Source of the DNA: Liolophura sinensis
Taxonomy: Eukaryota > Mollusca > Polyplacophora > Chitonida > Chitonidae
Assembly (NCBI RefSeq): GCF_032854445.1
Contig: NC_088302.1
Span: 5,821,338 to 5,885,337 of the forward strand
Reading direction: 5' to 3'
DNA: 64,000 bases
Within the stretch, counting starts at the first letter, position 1, and each line of letters opens with the position of its first letter. A program made the position numbers and the translations under genes. Shown here one piece after another: positions 30,670 through 43,460 of the stretch. The notes below the pieces were generated by a model. The model saw nothing but the letters and a program-made list of their open reading frames with translations. It was not told where the DNA came from and did no database searches.

Positions 30670-33600
30670 TGTTATTCTACAATAACTTACGTAGAAAGTG
30701 ATTTTCTTCGTCTATCTATGTTTACATTATTTGGTGAGCTGAGGTGAACTAACAATGCACAATGAACGTATGACTAAAATTTCAAGTATAAGATGATGTC
30801 AATAAAGGCGTATACAATAAACACCCAGTGAAAAAAGGATGGATCATTTTTGTCAGTTATGTCGAATGAAATATTAAAAGATTTTAAGAAGACCGGAGCT
30901 TGTGGTGCATTTATTTAAAAAAAGAGAAATGGAAATGAAGACGCCATGCTGATACAACTTTGTAAAATATTCTATTTTAAGATGATAACAGAGATCCACT
31001 AAACAATGGACTTATACAATGATAAGAGTCTGAAACCTGCTTAATTCAAAGCATGCGGTACTATATCCTGCTGTGTTAATGCGAATTTGGTGTTTGACAA
31101 GGAGCCTGGCTCGTCCACCACTTTAAACACGCATATGCACGTGTTCCTTCAAAATCAACTATTTTAGCTTCTAATAAGATGTTAAGTGGTTTTCACGCTT
31201 TCTGGCGGTTAACACAGGGTCTGCGTGATACTCGGAGTGTGGTGTATGTTTACACGATGTCACGCCGCGGTCTGGCCTGGACAGAGCCCTATCATCAAGC
31301 CTGTACACGAGGACCGTCAGGGATATTCGGCCATTATGTCAGCTTATCGCCACTTCACCACTGACCAGATCACACGACACGGAGAAATGACAATCTCATG
31401 TCGTGTGACGGGCCTTTAATTACACCTTTGTCATGCTTAAGAGGCGATGATTAACATCAAAGGTTGTGCTAAAACCCGACGAGTAACTAGACGTGATCCC
31501 TGAACCCCATTTGTTTGCTGGTTGTTTTCCTCAAAATCACGTCTTCTTCGGCTTCTCACTAGTAATGTTCGTAAGCATAACACAGCAGCAGGGTTATTCC
31601 GTTACTGCCTGACAGCCATGTCTTTTATCAGGAAGATAAAGTAGGACTTCATTTGATGATCTTAATATTCCCATTACTAAACTGTGTCGTTAATGGCATT
31701 ATATCAAATCAAAATGATATCACCTCAAATGTTTAGTGAATGAGGGTGCATATCAGCCATGCAGTCAGACCACAGACTAGTACGGCTATGTGTAATGTAG
31801 TGATCACATAGCCGTAGGAAAAATGAGGTTTAAAGCTTCTGTTCCTTAAAAAATTGTAAAATCTTACATATATATTACATAGTATTTTTCAAATTTAATA
31901 ACAGATTGGGAATCAATCCATGGCTCTAGTTTCCTCTGCATGAGCCAATTTGCACATACCGGATCATTGCGAAGATATCATCATCATTTCTATATTTAAT
32001 ACAGATGAGGTTCGAATTCCTTATTTTTATCAAACTCGATCCTTTATCACAAAAGTTAACAGTCTGTAGTAATGTATCCAAAAGAATTTTATGAAATTTT
32101 CGACTGGTCTTTATGTCTCGCATTTACCCCCCGTGTATCATATACTTATATAAGGACACAAAAACGAATGAATTGATCAACACGTGTATCAGTACATTTG
32201 TCATTTGCCCTTCCATCATGCTTATTTTTAGTTGTCTAGGTGGGATTGTAATAAATGACACTGCTTTTGTACCTTTGTTTTGCCATGATACGTTTAAAAT
32301 ATTGCTGAAGTAGTGTAAAGATATATAACCAATCATTCCAATGTTTTCCCATTACAGGACGTCAAATGTCTTATTCCTTGAAGCTTTATGTTTTTTACAT
32401 TTGTATAAATTGTTCGCAATGTAACTTGATAATTTTATTGCAGACGAATGCATGCCTTGGTCACTTAATGTAATATATAGGTTCATGTAGATTTGAGTTG
32501 TTCACAGTGTAATAGTTTCATCCCAGATAGTGTTAGAACTACATTTTGAGTTGTTCACAGTGTACTGTGTGTATCCTTTAACTACACCAGGTCAGTTTCA
32601 TGCTCAGCTGTTGCGTTCATTCAGGTAAAGATCTTTTGTTGACACGGCATTAATGTAACTACCCACGCTCTGTCTACCTGCTTTGGGACAGATGTTAGAA
32701 TGCCCAAGACAAACATAGCGCTGTATTTGACCATGACAATGGGGACATTTACTCTCTGTAGTATCAAATATCATCTAGTACTGTCTGAGAGCACAAAAGT
32801 GCGCAAAACCCTAGGTAACAACCGGTAAGAGTTAAAAATGAACAAGAACCAAATTGTTGAGGTCAGGTTACTCAGAGTTAGGTACGTTCGGCCACACAGA
32901 CAAGAGCGAAGTTGAAGAGCAAAACGCATCTGCAGACAGGGGGCAATGTGAGGAAAACCACATCCTGTTCCAGGGTAGCTGGAAGAAGCAAAGCAAGAAA
33001 AACATGTTATGTGTTGCTAGGGGGAGAATGAAGGAAAATGGGGTGGGGGTGAGGTGATGGGGCATAAATATATCTTTGTCAGATAGATGAAATAACATTC
33101 ATTCTTTCCATTCTTGGGGAACTATGAAATATACCCAGTGAGAGTATGATTTCATATGTAAATCAGGTAATTGGAGACACATATGGTCCTCCGTGACAGC
33201 TTGAGATTTCTAGATATTTACATGGATATATTCACTTTGCATGGCGTTTTTGAATTCAGCTTAATCTTTACTTTGTTCTGCGACTTCCGATCACAAGGCT
33301 TGTCTCTTGGGTAACTGGCGAGTTCCGGCTTGCCACAAGTCTTCCAAAGCTTGTATGCAATCCAGCAGATTCACAAACTTCACTACCAACATATAAACCA
33401 CAAATTTTTGAATACCAGATAATTATGAAATAAATAATACTTGAAGTTAACCTTGGAAACTTTGGTACATTATCATAGGTCAGTGTTCTTACTACATTGT
33501 GCAAGTACATGATTTATAGCTGAGTGTGTACAAAATATATCATGAAAGCAACTGATTCAAGATTGCTTGGTCATTTCTACGCATAGTCGAAACTGGTTTA

Positions 33601-34587
33601 ACTAAATAGCAACGGTGCCCGGGAACAACACCTGTCCGGTATGCTTGGACACTCATTCGGAGGACACTCATAGATAACCTAATTATTTAGATGTCATTGT
33701 CGTGAACGTGTCAAGGTTGTACAGTTAGTATTTGTATTAGGGTAAATTCTCCCCACTTCCACTCTCTCTTCGTGTTCATACACGGCTGATTCCATTACGA
33801 CTCATGTTATAATGGAGACATTTCCCTAGCCATTGGTTTGGTGTCTCGAACAAACAGGCAAATTGTTGGCGAGAAAAAAAGAATCCCCAGTAAAATTGGT
33901 TCACATTTCTGGCTTTATGAGCCACAGATACTACATATTTGTGGTGAAACGATATAGGTTTAAGATAAAACACAGCTCGTGTGCACAATGCCTGAACCTG
34001 TGCTGCACGGACTGCGGGAAAGGTTCTAGAACTGACATACACAAAAGTGGACTTGAGGGATTTTAAGTATGGCCTGACCATTGGGTACCTACCACAGACA
34101 GCAGGCCATAGCCCGCGGCATGCAGCCGACAAAGCGATAAAAGTATGAATGAAACGCCATTTCGAGTCGGCGGAATAATGAATGAATGGCTGGCCATGCA
34201 GAACTGTCCTGAGTGACCCCAGTACTCACTGTCTACCCATTTATCGCTCCCTGACCTAACCGCAAATATGTTCTTCTCTGCTCGATGAAAACAACTCTTG
34301 GTACTTTTTTTCACGCAGTCCCGGAAATCGGCCCAGACATGTATGGTTCTATGGCCAGAACAAGACCTTGATGCATTCTTTGCACGGTTAGTCTGTGTAG
34401 TTAATGTGTCACCCTGGCCGCGGGGTGCAGAGTAAAACGTGGTCCCTGGATTTCTTGCTTTTCTCGGGTGTTGAGCTCTGGCCTTTTTTACATACGAGAT
34501 AGGAGGACAGGTCTGTGCTTGTCAGCCTGCCACATGGACAAAACACTAACTGGTGCGGCTAGATTAGTGCACCGGCGATTACGTAAA
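30670..34587. other. Unannotated stretch
   Basis: No gene or named element recognised. An inverted repeat with 10-bp arms (TCACACGACA / TGTCGTGTGA) lies at about 31371-31407. GAGTTGTTCACAGTGTA occurs twice at about 32494 and 32549. Opposing open stretches at 33776-34132 (minus) and 33833-34066 (plus) have no family signature. Confidence 0.45.
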
Positions 34588-34793
34588 TGGGAACAGAATT
34601 ATCACAATACAGAACTGAGGAACCAAGTTGATAAATACTGTAATTGGGAGCAGAAATATTACAATACAGAACTGAGGTACCAAAGTTATAAATACTGTAA
34701 ATGGGAACAGAAATATTACAATACAGAACTGAGGAACCAAGGTGATAAATACTGTAAATGGGAACAGAAATTTTTCAATACAGAACTGAGGAA
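34588..34793. repeat. 57-bp minisatellite, 3.6 copies
   Basis: The unit starts TGGGAACAGAAATATTACAA at 34588, 34645, 34702 and 34759, a 57-bp period. Because 57 is a multiple of three, a frame stays open through the array and reads as a 19-residue repeat containing WEQKYYNTELRNQ. The enclosing 122-codon open stretch (34468-34836) has no other recognisable part, so I call a repeat rather than a gene. Confidence 0.88.
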
Positions 34794-35969
34794 GATATTA
34801 GGAATACTGGAAATACCGCACACCGAACTAACTTAAAATAGTCTCTAAGAAAATTTTCAAGTAAATAACTTTACGACCGTGGAATTCGCTCGGTTATAAT
34901 TATTATTTCAAAATTGTATGCAAATCAAGTCCAAAATAGTTCAGTCTACACAGCAATATAAATCTAACTTACTATAATCATCCAATATAAAGTAACAATC
35001 TTTTCTGAGAATTTCAAGGTAGGATTTACAAAACAGTATTCATATCACCTTATATATAGTACAGGTAACTACAGCATTTAGTCCCTCCAATTAGAGGAAT
35101 CAATTCCGATCTCAGATCAAAGGTAACCACTGGTCAGTGTGGGCGTGGGTGGCATAATTAAGAGGGACTATATAGTTAAAGCATTCCTGTGAAGGAACAG
35201 GTCATTTGTAACATGCAGCGTGTTCGTTCATAAAATACCGAAAACCCAGGGACAATTGGAATGGTATGAATTAAACAGAGGTTTTTGTAAAAGTGTACAG
35301 GTTGCTGGTTACAAATAGCTGTGTATCTGTTTACAGTGGCCGGAAGCTAAAGCCTGATAGTAACTGGTAAGAGAGACCTCCCACTTTATCAATGACCAGT
35401 CGATTAAAGTCTCTACAAGTTGACAGCTAAAGCAAATAAATAATGAGAGCATTCATCCGAAACTTTCTCCGGTGACAACTGAGACTTTGTTTACCACGAG
35501 ACTTGCGATGTCCGGAATTCCAATCCCTTCCGCTCAGTAATAGATCCAATAACAATTTAAATTCGATCAGACCTACGCGTTTTCCTCCTTCCTGTCAATC
35601 TGAATAATATAGATTTGGAGACAATCTAGACTCATGGGTGCTCCATCAGACGTCCTCGCTTCGAGGTTTGCACTATGTCCAGCTTTCCTGTTAGCACTTA
35701 TGGATAGGACATTCAGTATCTTTCCTGATTTGTTTTTTGTAGCTACCTTTAATTCCAGCTAATATGCAGCTGCTGCTCTCGTAACCCTTGCTTTTTGCCC
35801 CTTCATGAATGTCAACAGTTTCATTGAGAGCAACTAATTATACTTAGGATATCCCCTTTTACATTGGACCTCTGTGTTAATACTGGATTTTATTGCAGTA
35901 TTCTCAAGTTTATTGAATACTGACCACTTTTCTTCCAATTACCGGTCTTCAAACAAGCTTATGTGTCGA
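34794..35969. other. Unannotated stretch
   Basis: No feature recognised. Confidence 0.5.
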
Positions 35970-36760
35970 AGGATATAGGGCACGCATAAGTCATAGGACA
36001 TAGGACATGCATCCATTAGCGTACAGGTATATGACATGCACCCCTTAGCGTATGTTACATGACATTCGTCATGCATCCATTACCATACAGGTATATGGCA
36101 TGCACCCATTAGCATACAGGTATAGGGCATAGGACATGCACCCCTTAGCATAAGGTATATGGCATACGACATGAACCCATTAGCGTACAGGTATATGTCA
36201 TTCACCCCTTAGCATAAGGTATAGGGCATATGCCATGCACCCTTTAGCATACGGATGTTAAGGACATGCAGTCCTTAACAGGGTACAGGGCATAGTATAT
36301 GTATCGGTTAGCATAAGAATAATGACATGCACCCGTTAGCATAAGGTATAGGGCTTGTGCAAGTTAGCACAAGGTAAAGGGTATAGTATATGTAGCCTAC
36401 CCGTTAGCGTACAGGTATATGATATGCACCAGCTAGCATTCGGGTATAGGACAGGCACCCATTAGCATACAGGTATAGGTCATAGAACATGTACCCTTTA
36501 GCATAAGGTATAGTGCATAGGGCATGCGCCCTTTAGTATACGGGTATAGGACATGCACCCTTTAGCATTCGGGTATAGGAAATGCGCCCTTACCATGTGG
36601 TATAGGGCATAGTACATACACCCATTAACATAAGGGTATATAGCCAGCGGGTATAGGGCATACACCGCTTAGAATATGGGTGTAGGACATAGCACATGGA
36701 CGGCTTAGAGCGTGGGAATATGACATCCGCCAGTTAGCATACGAGTATAGGACATGAACC
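35970..36760. repeat. Irregular ~30-37-bp minisatellite
   Basis: About 25 units of the type GGTATAGGACATGCACCC followed by TTAGCATACA. Units differ mainly by presence or absence of an extra GGGCATA block before GGACATG, so the spacing alternates between roughly 29 and 37 bp. Heavy point divergence indicates age. Confidence 0.85.
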
Positions 36761-37039
36761 GCATAGAAACCAGTGACAGGGCATATGTCTGGAGGGTGTA
36801 AGTGGAAAGTGTGTCTTTAATGGTTTTTAATCCAGTAGCACTAAAAACGTGCATACTGCAAGAAAATACCGTGGTGATATGAACAAAGTGCAGATAAAAG
36901 TTTGCTACAACCACAAGGAGAGGAGTCAACGGCTGACTAGTCGTGAAGCACACGGATATCAAACCTGCCAATCATTGTACATTTTTTGAGAACACGGTGT
37001 GTATTTTTTCTTCATATTTTTGCATAAATCCGTCTTAAT
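36761..37039. other. Unannotated spacer
   Basis: No feature recognised. Confidence 0.5.
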
Positions 37040-37180
37040 TTCGTACTTTATATACCAGTACTTTCTTAGCTCTTTGGTGGCTTGTGTCGACCTTTGTATT
37101 GGGAACTGGCCTTGTGATTATTGACCTAGAGCATCCATTTTGGTAGACGGCTGGTATGCGAATGTCTAATTGGGCGACTG
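37040..37180 (+). repeat. RT-family 3' module fragment
   Basis: Shares TTAGCTCTTTGGTGG, TTGGGAACTGGCCTTGTGAT, TATTGACCTAGAGC and GTAGACGGCTGGTATGCGAA with the modules at 28.2 and 59.1 kb. No RT-coding sequence is attached, consistent with 5' truncation or erosion. Confidence 0.78.
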
Positions 37181-38641
37181 GATTCACTGAATGCACTTTT
37201 ACATCCAGTTGTTGTAAGTAAGGCACTGCAATTTATGGCGAATAGTGCTCTTCTTTAACTTGCGTCGTATACTGTCCATTTCAGTGTATGGAAATTTACA
37301 ATGGAAACACGATGTGAGATATTGAGAAAATGGAACTAAAAGACCAGAACTTGGGGTACAGTCAATGTCAGATTGGGCAATGCGTCAGAGTATGTCTTCT
37401 TTTATATTGGTAAAGTCAGTTAACGAATGTTGATTTGAAGACGGTTTATGACTCACTTGGACAACGGTATTAAAGTGTCATTAGCTGGTATCCCAGACTA
37501 TAGTCCGACGCTACCTGGTACATTGCAGATAATAGCTGTCAACCAAAGCACGATTAAGCCAAACCACCACGAACGAAACATGACTTTGTTGCATTTACGA
37601 TGCCAGTAAAACATGTGAGGAAAATGGAAATGAGACGTGAATCTGGTATAACCGGTTAAAATGGGCTTGGTTAATGGTAGTGTTCTTTTTCAGCCAGTGG
37701 TACACATGCAGATCTACGTATACACCATTATCAGCGGGGAATTGGCATGGATTTCACAAAACATTAGGCTGCTATAGATACAGGATGTTTTCGCTAATTC
37801 AACATTCTCTGAGTGGGGGGGGGGGGGGGGAGGGGTCCCTTCGTCAGAGAAGTTTTTCAATCCTCTGTGGTTTAGCTGAATGAATTAATATCACCCTCAG
37901 GGCATTGCCATACAACGCATTTCAGAGATATTTTTTTTGAATCACATTATTCATCATGGCGGCTGACGTATCAAACCGCCGCGGGCTTTGTGGATGTCTT
38001 CATTTTACAATGATTCATTAAAATGGCAAATTTTGCTCCCGGCAAACGCGTAAGCCTAATTAACATAGCAAATATCCGCGGACTATAGAGACTGACAGTT
38101 ACACTGAAAATTACATCCAAATAGGTACATATCCCGACACTTCAACCCTGCTAATGGCGCAGAGTTGTGGAAGGAAGACAATAGACAATTCAGCTTTCAG
38201 AACCCGGTGGAAAGTCGCGTGTCTTTAAGCTAATGTATAACTCGTCCTACGAGGAGTTTATCTTAACTGACAAATTAGTTATTCTAGAATTTTCTGAAAG
38301 CGCATAACGTATGTTTGTGTTTTGTTCATCGCACATGATTCTTTTCTGATGCGGTAGCGTCAAGTTGGTCACGGAGTTGACAAATGAACCCTTGTATACC
38401 GCATTCAACTACGACACCTACGGCAAATGAATAATACACTCACGCACTCACTCGCAAATGAATAGTAAGATGATACCTGTGTTGAAAAGCACTCCACGAG
38501 AACCCGACTATTGTGACCATTGATCTACCCACTAACGTCTGCCTCTTTTTGAATCTTTATTGACATCCAAGCTGATCAACATCAAAACCATTCCTTAAAG
38601 TTTGCGAACTGTACTGGGGTGTGCAGTCGCCACCAAATGGC
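37181..38641. other. Unannotated stretch with poly(G) tract
   Basis: 37816-37831 is a run of about 16 Gs followed by AGGGG. No gene or element recognised otherwise. Confidence 0.5.
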
Positions 38642-38740
38642 GTCACCACACACGAATTACGTCACCACACATGAATTACGTCACCACACATGAATGACGT
38701 CACCACACACGAATTACATCACCACACATAAATGACGTCA
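38642..38740. repeat. 19-bp tandem repeat with CRE palindromes
   Basis: Five units of GTCACCACACATGAATTAC start at 38642, 38661, 38680, 38699 and 38718. Where ATTAC becomes ATGAC the unit junction forms the palindrome TGACGTCA (38695-38702 and 38733-38740), the consensus CREB/ATF site. No promoter was identified nearby. Confidence 0.9.
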
Positions 38741-41174
38741 TGTCATATACAGTGAATCCTGTCAAAGTCAAAGGAAACGTTGTTTTAACATTTCCATCTT
38801 TTTGGACCACGTGGAAACCGTTACTAATTGTGATACAGGGTTGATATAAACTGTTCATATGATCTTGAATACGCACAGTACCTTATTTCAGGGCTTTTTT
38901 GGTCTAAATGGTGACAAAAAAGTGATGTGGTCAGTTTTGTAAAGAAAACGATGCAGAAAAAAAGTCGACACTGACGTAAATGAACAAAAACGGCCATTAA
39001 GAAGTTTCTGGAAAGTACAAGAAGCTACAGCTATAGCCGTGGTAGAGTTAGAATTATTCTCTGTCAGTATTACATATATGAACATGATCGGCATGAGTGA
39101 GAAGCCACTCCGCCCAAGCTCAGGCGGCCGAGTTTTGATGTTTACATCTGACTAAGACAATGAACTAGTGTCTGTTAATTTGTTTGTCACTGGATTGAAC
39201 AAAGGACTGGCATGACGAATACGAGACGGCCGATGCCTGGTTTGTCACTAAACCTGTTCCAGAACGAACACCGCCTATATCTTATAAGTTAATGATCGAC
39301 ACGAAGCCTAATTACGTGACCAAAACTAATGCGCATCTCATCGAATCAAAAGGTTGGGTATAAATTACGCCGTAAAATCTTCATGTCTCCAACTTAAAAG
39401 AAAAATGTATACCTGTGACAGGTTTGTAATTGAACGTCTGTTGTAACATCAATAAGCCTAAAAGTAGCGTTCTGAACAGAATATCTGCTGAACCGGGTCT
39501 ATTTCTGTTAGTCTGAGCATGATTCAAACAACCACGAACTCAGAGCTCCGTGACATTTAAAAGTATATGCACATAATTTAGGAATTGATTTTCACAGATT
39601 TCTGCTCTAATGCACAAACATGCATTCTGAAAACAACACGAGTACGCATAACATGAATAATGTTAAGTACATGACATATAAATTCGGGAGTGTGACTTTT
39701 GATTGAGAATTTTGACGTACATTTTCGCTTTATGCCGTTTCAGTGCAGAAGAATGATATGTGAAGATATTTTAGAATATGAAAATGTTCTGTCAGCATTA
39801 AGTTACATGTAAACTTTCTGTGTTGAATGGAATGTATTACATATTGCATCTCAACCCGTTCTGCATGTCGTCCTCATACGTCCTATTAAGCTGTTCGTAT
39901 TAATGTGTAATAAATCACTGTAAATACAGATTAAGTACCTCTTTACACTTTTCTGTCTTCCTTTTTACCGATGCCCTTGATCGTCGTTGTGATGTTTTTT
40001 TTCATCCATTACTTTCGTGCGTCAAGTATATGACATTATGTCGAATATGCAGAAATATATAAAGGAAGCCGCACGTAATTACACGAATTACATCTCAAGC
40101 TCATGTCAGTGTGTAAGATGATAATGTAGCTGTTTTAAGACACACGTATAAATATATGTAAAGAGAACAGAAAAAATAGAAAGGACAGAAACTACTACGT
40201 ATATTTCTAGCGGCTAACCACAACCCTGCTTATAGTCCCGTGCGTGTCTGACAAGTGTAGTTAACCATATTTGGCAATGGCTTTCTTGTTTGTGGTACTC
40301 ATATGCCGAACATTTGTTAAATTTAAGTTTTTTTATCTGTTTAAACTTTTCCCTTCTTACCACATACTTTTCAAACTTAAAATTCTTTTGACACCATCAA
40401 ATATCTTTGAAATTTTTCTTAACCTTAACTGTATAGTTGCCATGAAGATCATGGGACTAATGCTTGGCTTTGTGTTTGTCCGCTATGTGCTTTACGTTGT
40501 CCATATGTTACGTTTCAAATTGAAGTTTTCACAGTCTAGAATGTTAGAAAGTTTCTCCTGGCAGAGGTCTACCAAATGCATGGCCAACACGGATCCTATT
40601 TGCACGGTCTAAAAACAGCGGGGGAAACCGGAGCATATGGACGCCGTCAGGTTTAGTATCTATTACTCATTCCGAGCAGTTGCCACTGACCACAAACCTC
40701 ATTCCGAAGGTTACAGTCCCGGTAGTTCTGGAAAATCGGTCACCGCCAGACTGAGTCATCCTGTCACTCTATATGTCCCGAGTTATTCATCGTGAAGAGC
40801 ATCCTGTCTCGGGATCTGTATCTATCTACATGGTGGTCAGACGAGCGGATGGTGGAACTACCGCCAAATGGCAAATGTAATTTATCAAATGTAACCGGTC
40901 ACGGTTTTCTAAATCTAGTGCTGGGCCCTGCCAGAGTACATACAGTAGACTACTTAGATGATATGTATTACATGGTAGGAAGACACCATCTTGGTTTATA
41001 GCTCCCACTCTCTTTCTGTTCTGGTATCATGAGTCATATCTTCAACGATAATTATATGTACATTTTCTTTTATATCTGTAATATTACTGAACAAAAGAGC
41101 TCCACGTTTCTCCAGCTTTAGTAGAAGTTTCAACTGACTGCAGCGGCTGCACCACGTATAAATGGATCTATATC
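38741..41174. other. Unannotated stretch
   Basis: A 113-codon T-rich, strongly hydrophobic open stretch (40271-40612; first ATG at 40277) could encode membrane segments, but it shows no family signature and T-rich DNA gives hydrophobic frames by default. The stretch at 40792-41001 is likewise unrecognised. Confidence 0.4.
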
Positions 41175-41399
41175 TACATTGTATCTTGCGGTCGCTGTGA
41201 GTGCATGTCCAGCTCATGCTGGCTTCCTCTCCAGCCCTACGTGGGAAGTTAAGAAAGCAACCTGCGGATGGTCGTGGGTTTCTCCCGGGCTCTGCCCAGT
41301 TTCCTCCACCATAATGCTGGGCGACGTCGCATAAGTGAAATATTCTTGAGTAACGGCGTGAAACACCAATCAAATAAATAAATAAAATACATTGTATCT
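41175..41399 (+). repeat. SINE-A, 5'-truncated, with 12-bp target-site duplication
   Basis: The element spans 41187-41387, starting just upstream of the B-box region (TTGCGGTCGCTGTGAG), continuing through the SINE-A body and ending in CAATCAAATAAATAAATAAA. TACATTGTATCT flanks it at 41175-41186 and 41388-41399. A few small indels separate it from the 53-kb copy. Confidence 0.93.
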
Positions 41400-41659
41400 A
41401 TCTCTATTTAGTTTCGTTCACAGTCGAAAGCGGAAATATTGTAAATTTCAGCCATACAAATAAACACTACATCGTACTAAGGTATACTTACACAATCATT
41501 ACTTAAGCTTATACTTACTTAATCTAATGAGAGTTCTTGTGGATAACGCCAAACAACACATAAGTAAACAAACAAATAATCTAGGAGGATGTAATTTTTA
41601 CTTAGAATGTAAGTGAGTGCCATTCATGTACATGTAGAAGTAAAAATAGTTCACGTAAA
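41400..41659. other. Unannotated spacer
   Basis: No feature recognised. Confidence 0.5.
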
Positions 41660-42190
41660 TGTTAACACCTTAACAGATTTACACCTCGCCAACACTGCTG
41701 TGCTTGACTCACGGTTTGAGCTTTACACTACGCCAATATTGTTGTGTTCAACTGACGGTTTGAGCATTACGCCTCCCCTACACTACTGTGTTTCACGGTT
41801 TGAGTTTTACACGTCCTGGCCAACACTGCTGTACTTAACTGACGAAGTGAGCTTACACCTCTCCTACACTACTGTGTTTGACGTATAGTTTGAGCTTTAC
41901 ACGTCCTGGCCAACACTGCTGTACTTAACTGACGACGTGAGCTTACTCCTCGCCTACACTACTGTGTTTCACGGTTTGAGCTTTACATGTCCTGGCCAAC
42001 ACTGCTTTACTTAACTGACGATGTGAGCTTACACCTCTCCTACACTCCTAAACGTATAGTTTGAGCTTTACACATCGTCTACACTACTCTTTTTGACTGA
42101 CAGTTTAAGCGTTACACCTACCCTACACTATACGTACTGTGTCCACACTGACGGTTTGAGATTTACACCACACCTGCACCATAGTGTTGG
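41660..42190. repeat. ~43-bp minisatellite with dimeric organisation
   Basis: Two unit types alternate: one with GAGCTTTACACGTCCTGGCC and AACACTGCTGTACTTAACTG, the other with GAGCTTACACCTCTCCTACA and CTACTGTGTTTCACGG. Together they make a dimer of about 86 bp, best preserved at 41.80-42.02 kb. Flanking units are more diverged. Confidence 0.85.
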
Positions 42191-43075
42191 ATGTCTGTTA
42201 AATAGCACGTCTGTTGTTTAGAAATCGACCGGATCGACATTCCTGGTCAGATTTAGTCCAGCAGGAGCTAGAGCTTCGTGTAAACTGACACGTAAAACCA
42301 GGTCAGCTATTTATTCTTTCTTATGCATTCATCTGCAAGTTGATGCCTGCTTTTTCTAGGTCAGGTATTTCAAGGTTTTAAGCCAGAATTTTCTAACACC
42401 TTTCTGTGGATTCTTTAATCCTCCTCGGTTAGTCACTGATGTTGTTTGATTGCAGATCAGGTATTTAGACAGGTAAGTAGCGAGATCGCGTCATTAATTC
42501 GATTCCGGCTAGCTAACGGGACAGACCGTGAGATGTTGATCCCTCTAATCTCCCTGGATTTACCTCACGCTCAACTGTAACTGCTCCATTTCGCTCAGAA
42601 CCCGCCCATGCAGTCACTCTGCTCAAGGCATGATTAGTTCACACATATCCACCACTGAGACACTCCAGTCAAAACAACCGGAAATTTCAACAAAGTCTTT
42701 GGTACACATCGCCAAGGTGGTCAAGCCTAGTCTTTAAAGCTGTTAATTCAACGCCATAAGGAGGCAAATGATTCACGGGAATATGAGTTTTGAAAGCTAC
42801 TGGTATTTTATGATAAAAAGAAAGTGCGTTGTGTTGAAATGTATGAACATCATTATCGTCAAAATGGTGGTGATAGTCATCGACATTGTCATAATTGCTG
42901 CCTGGCTTTGCGCTAAGCACTAGAGCAAAGAAACAGGAATGTTAGTCCGGTGTCAGTATAATGTAACTGGGTGAGTTGTCATGTCTGGTGTCTTTCGCAT
43001 GGTACTTCAGTGGAGGTAGCACTTGAAATGAAGCGAAGTCACGTTGCCACGACTAGACACAGTATATACTCATGT
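42191..43075. other. Unannotated stretch
   Basis: No feature recognised. Confidence 0.5.
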
Positions 43076-43401
43076 TCTCTCACACTGCTTGGTTGAGTCA
43101 CACCTAAGACTTTAAAAGAGGGAAAATTGTAACTTCCTCGCTTGGCGTTCAGCATGAAGGGAATAGTGCAACGACTGGTTGACCCGTATCAGTATAATGA
43201 CTCGGGCGGGGCGCCTTACTTGCCTTCGGTAAGTCGTCTCAGTGATGCAGCACAATAAAAGAGCGGTGGAAATCCGTCCTGCAACAAGGAGGCACATAAC
43301 ACGTGCATGCACCCTAATGATTCCTTCGTCGTCATATGACTGAAAAATTGTTGAGTACGACGTTAAACCCCAAGCACTCACTCACTCACTCTCTCACACT
43401 G
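43076..43401 (+). repeat. SINE-B, 5'-truncated, with 12-bp target-site duplication
   Basis: The element spans 43088-43389 and runs from GAGTCACACCTAAGAC through AACTTCCTCGCTTGGCG and CGGGCGGGGCGCCTTACTTG to the tail AGTACGACGTTAAACCCCAA and (CACT)n. Its tRNA-like head is missing. TCTCTCACACTG flanks it at 43076-43087 and 43390-43401. Confidence 0.93.
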
Positions 43402-43460
43402 AACGACTTCTCGTCGTCATATAATTGCAACATTGTTAAATACGACGTAAAACCCAATCA
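43402..43460 (+). repeat. Tail fragment of an older SINE-B-related element
   Basis: Immediately after the target duplication of the 43.1-kb SINE, the sequence CTCGTCGTCATATAATTGCA...AAATACGACGTAAAACCCAA is a diverged copy of the SINE-B tail. It predates the neighbour, which seems to have inserted next to or into it. Confidence 0.6.

Noticed and set aside
40271-40612. Hydrophobic 113-codon frame as a membrane protein
   Set aside because: T-rich DNA yields Phe/Leu-rich frames by composition; no conserved motif or gene structure.
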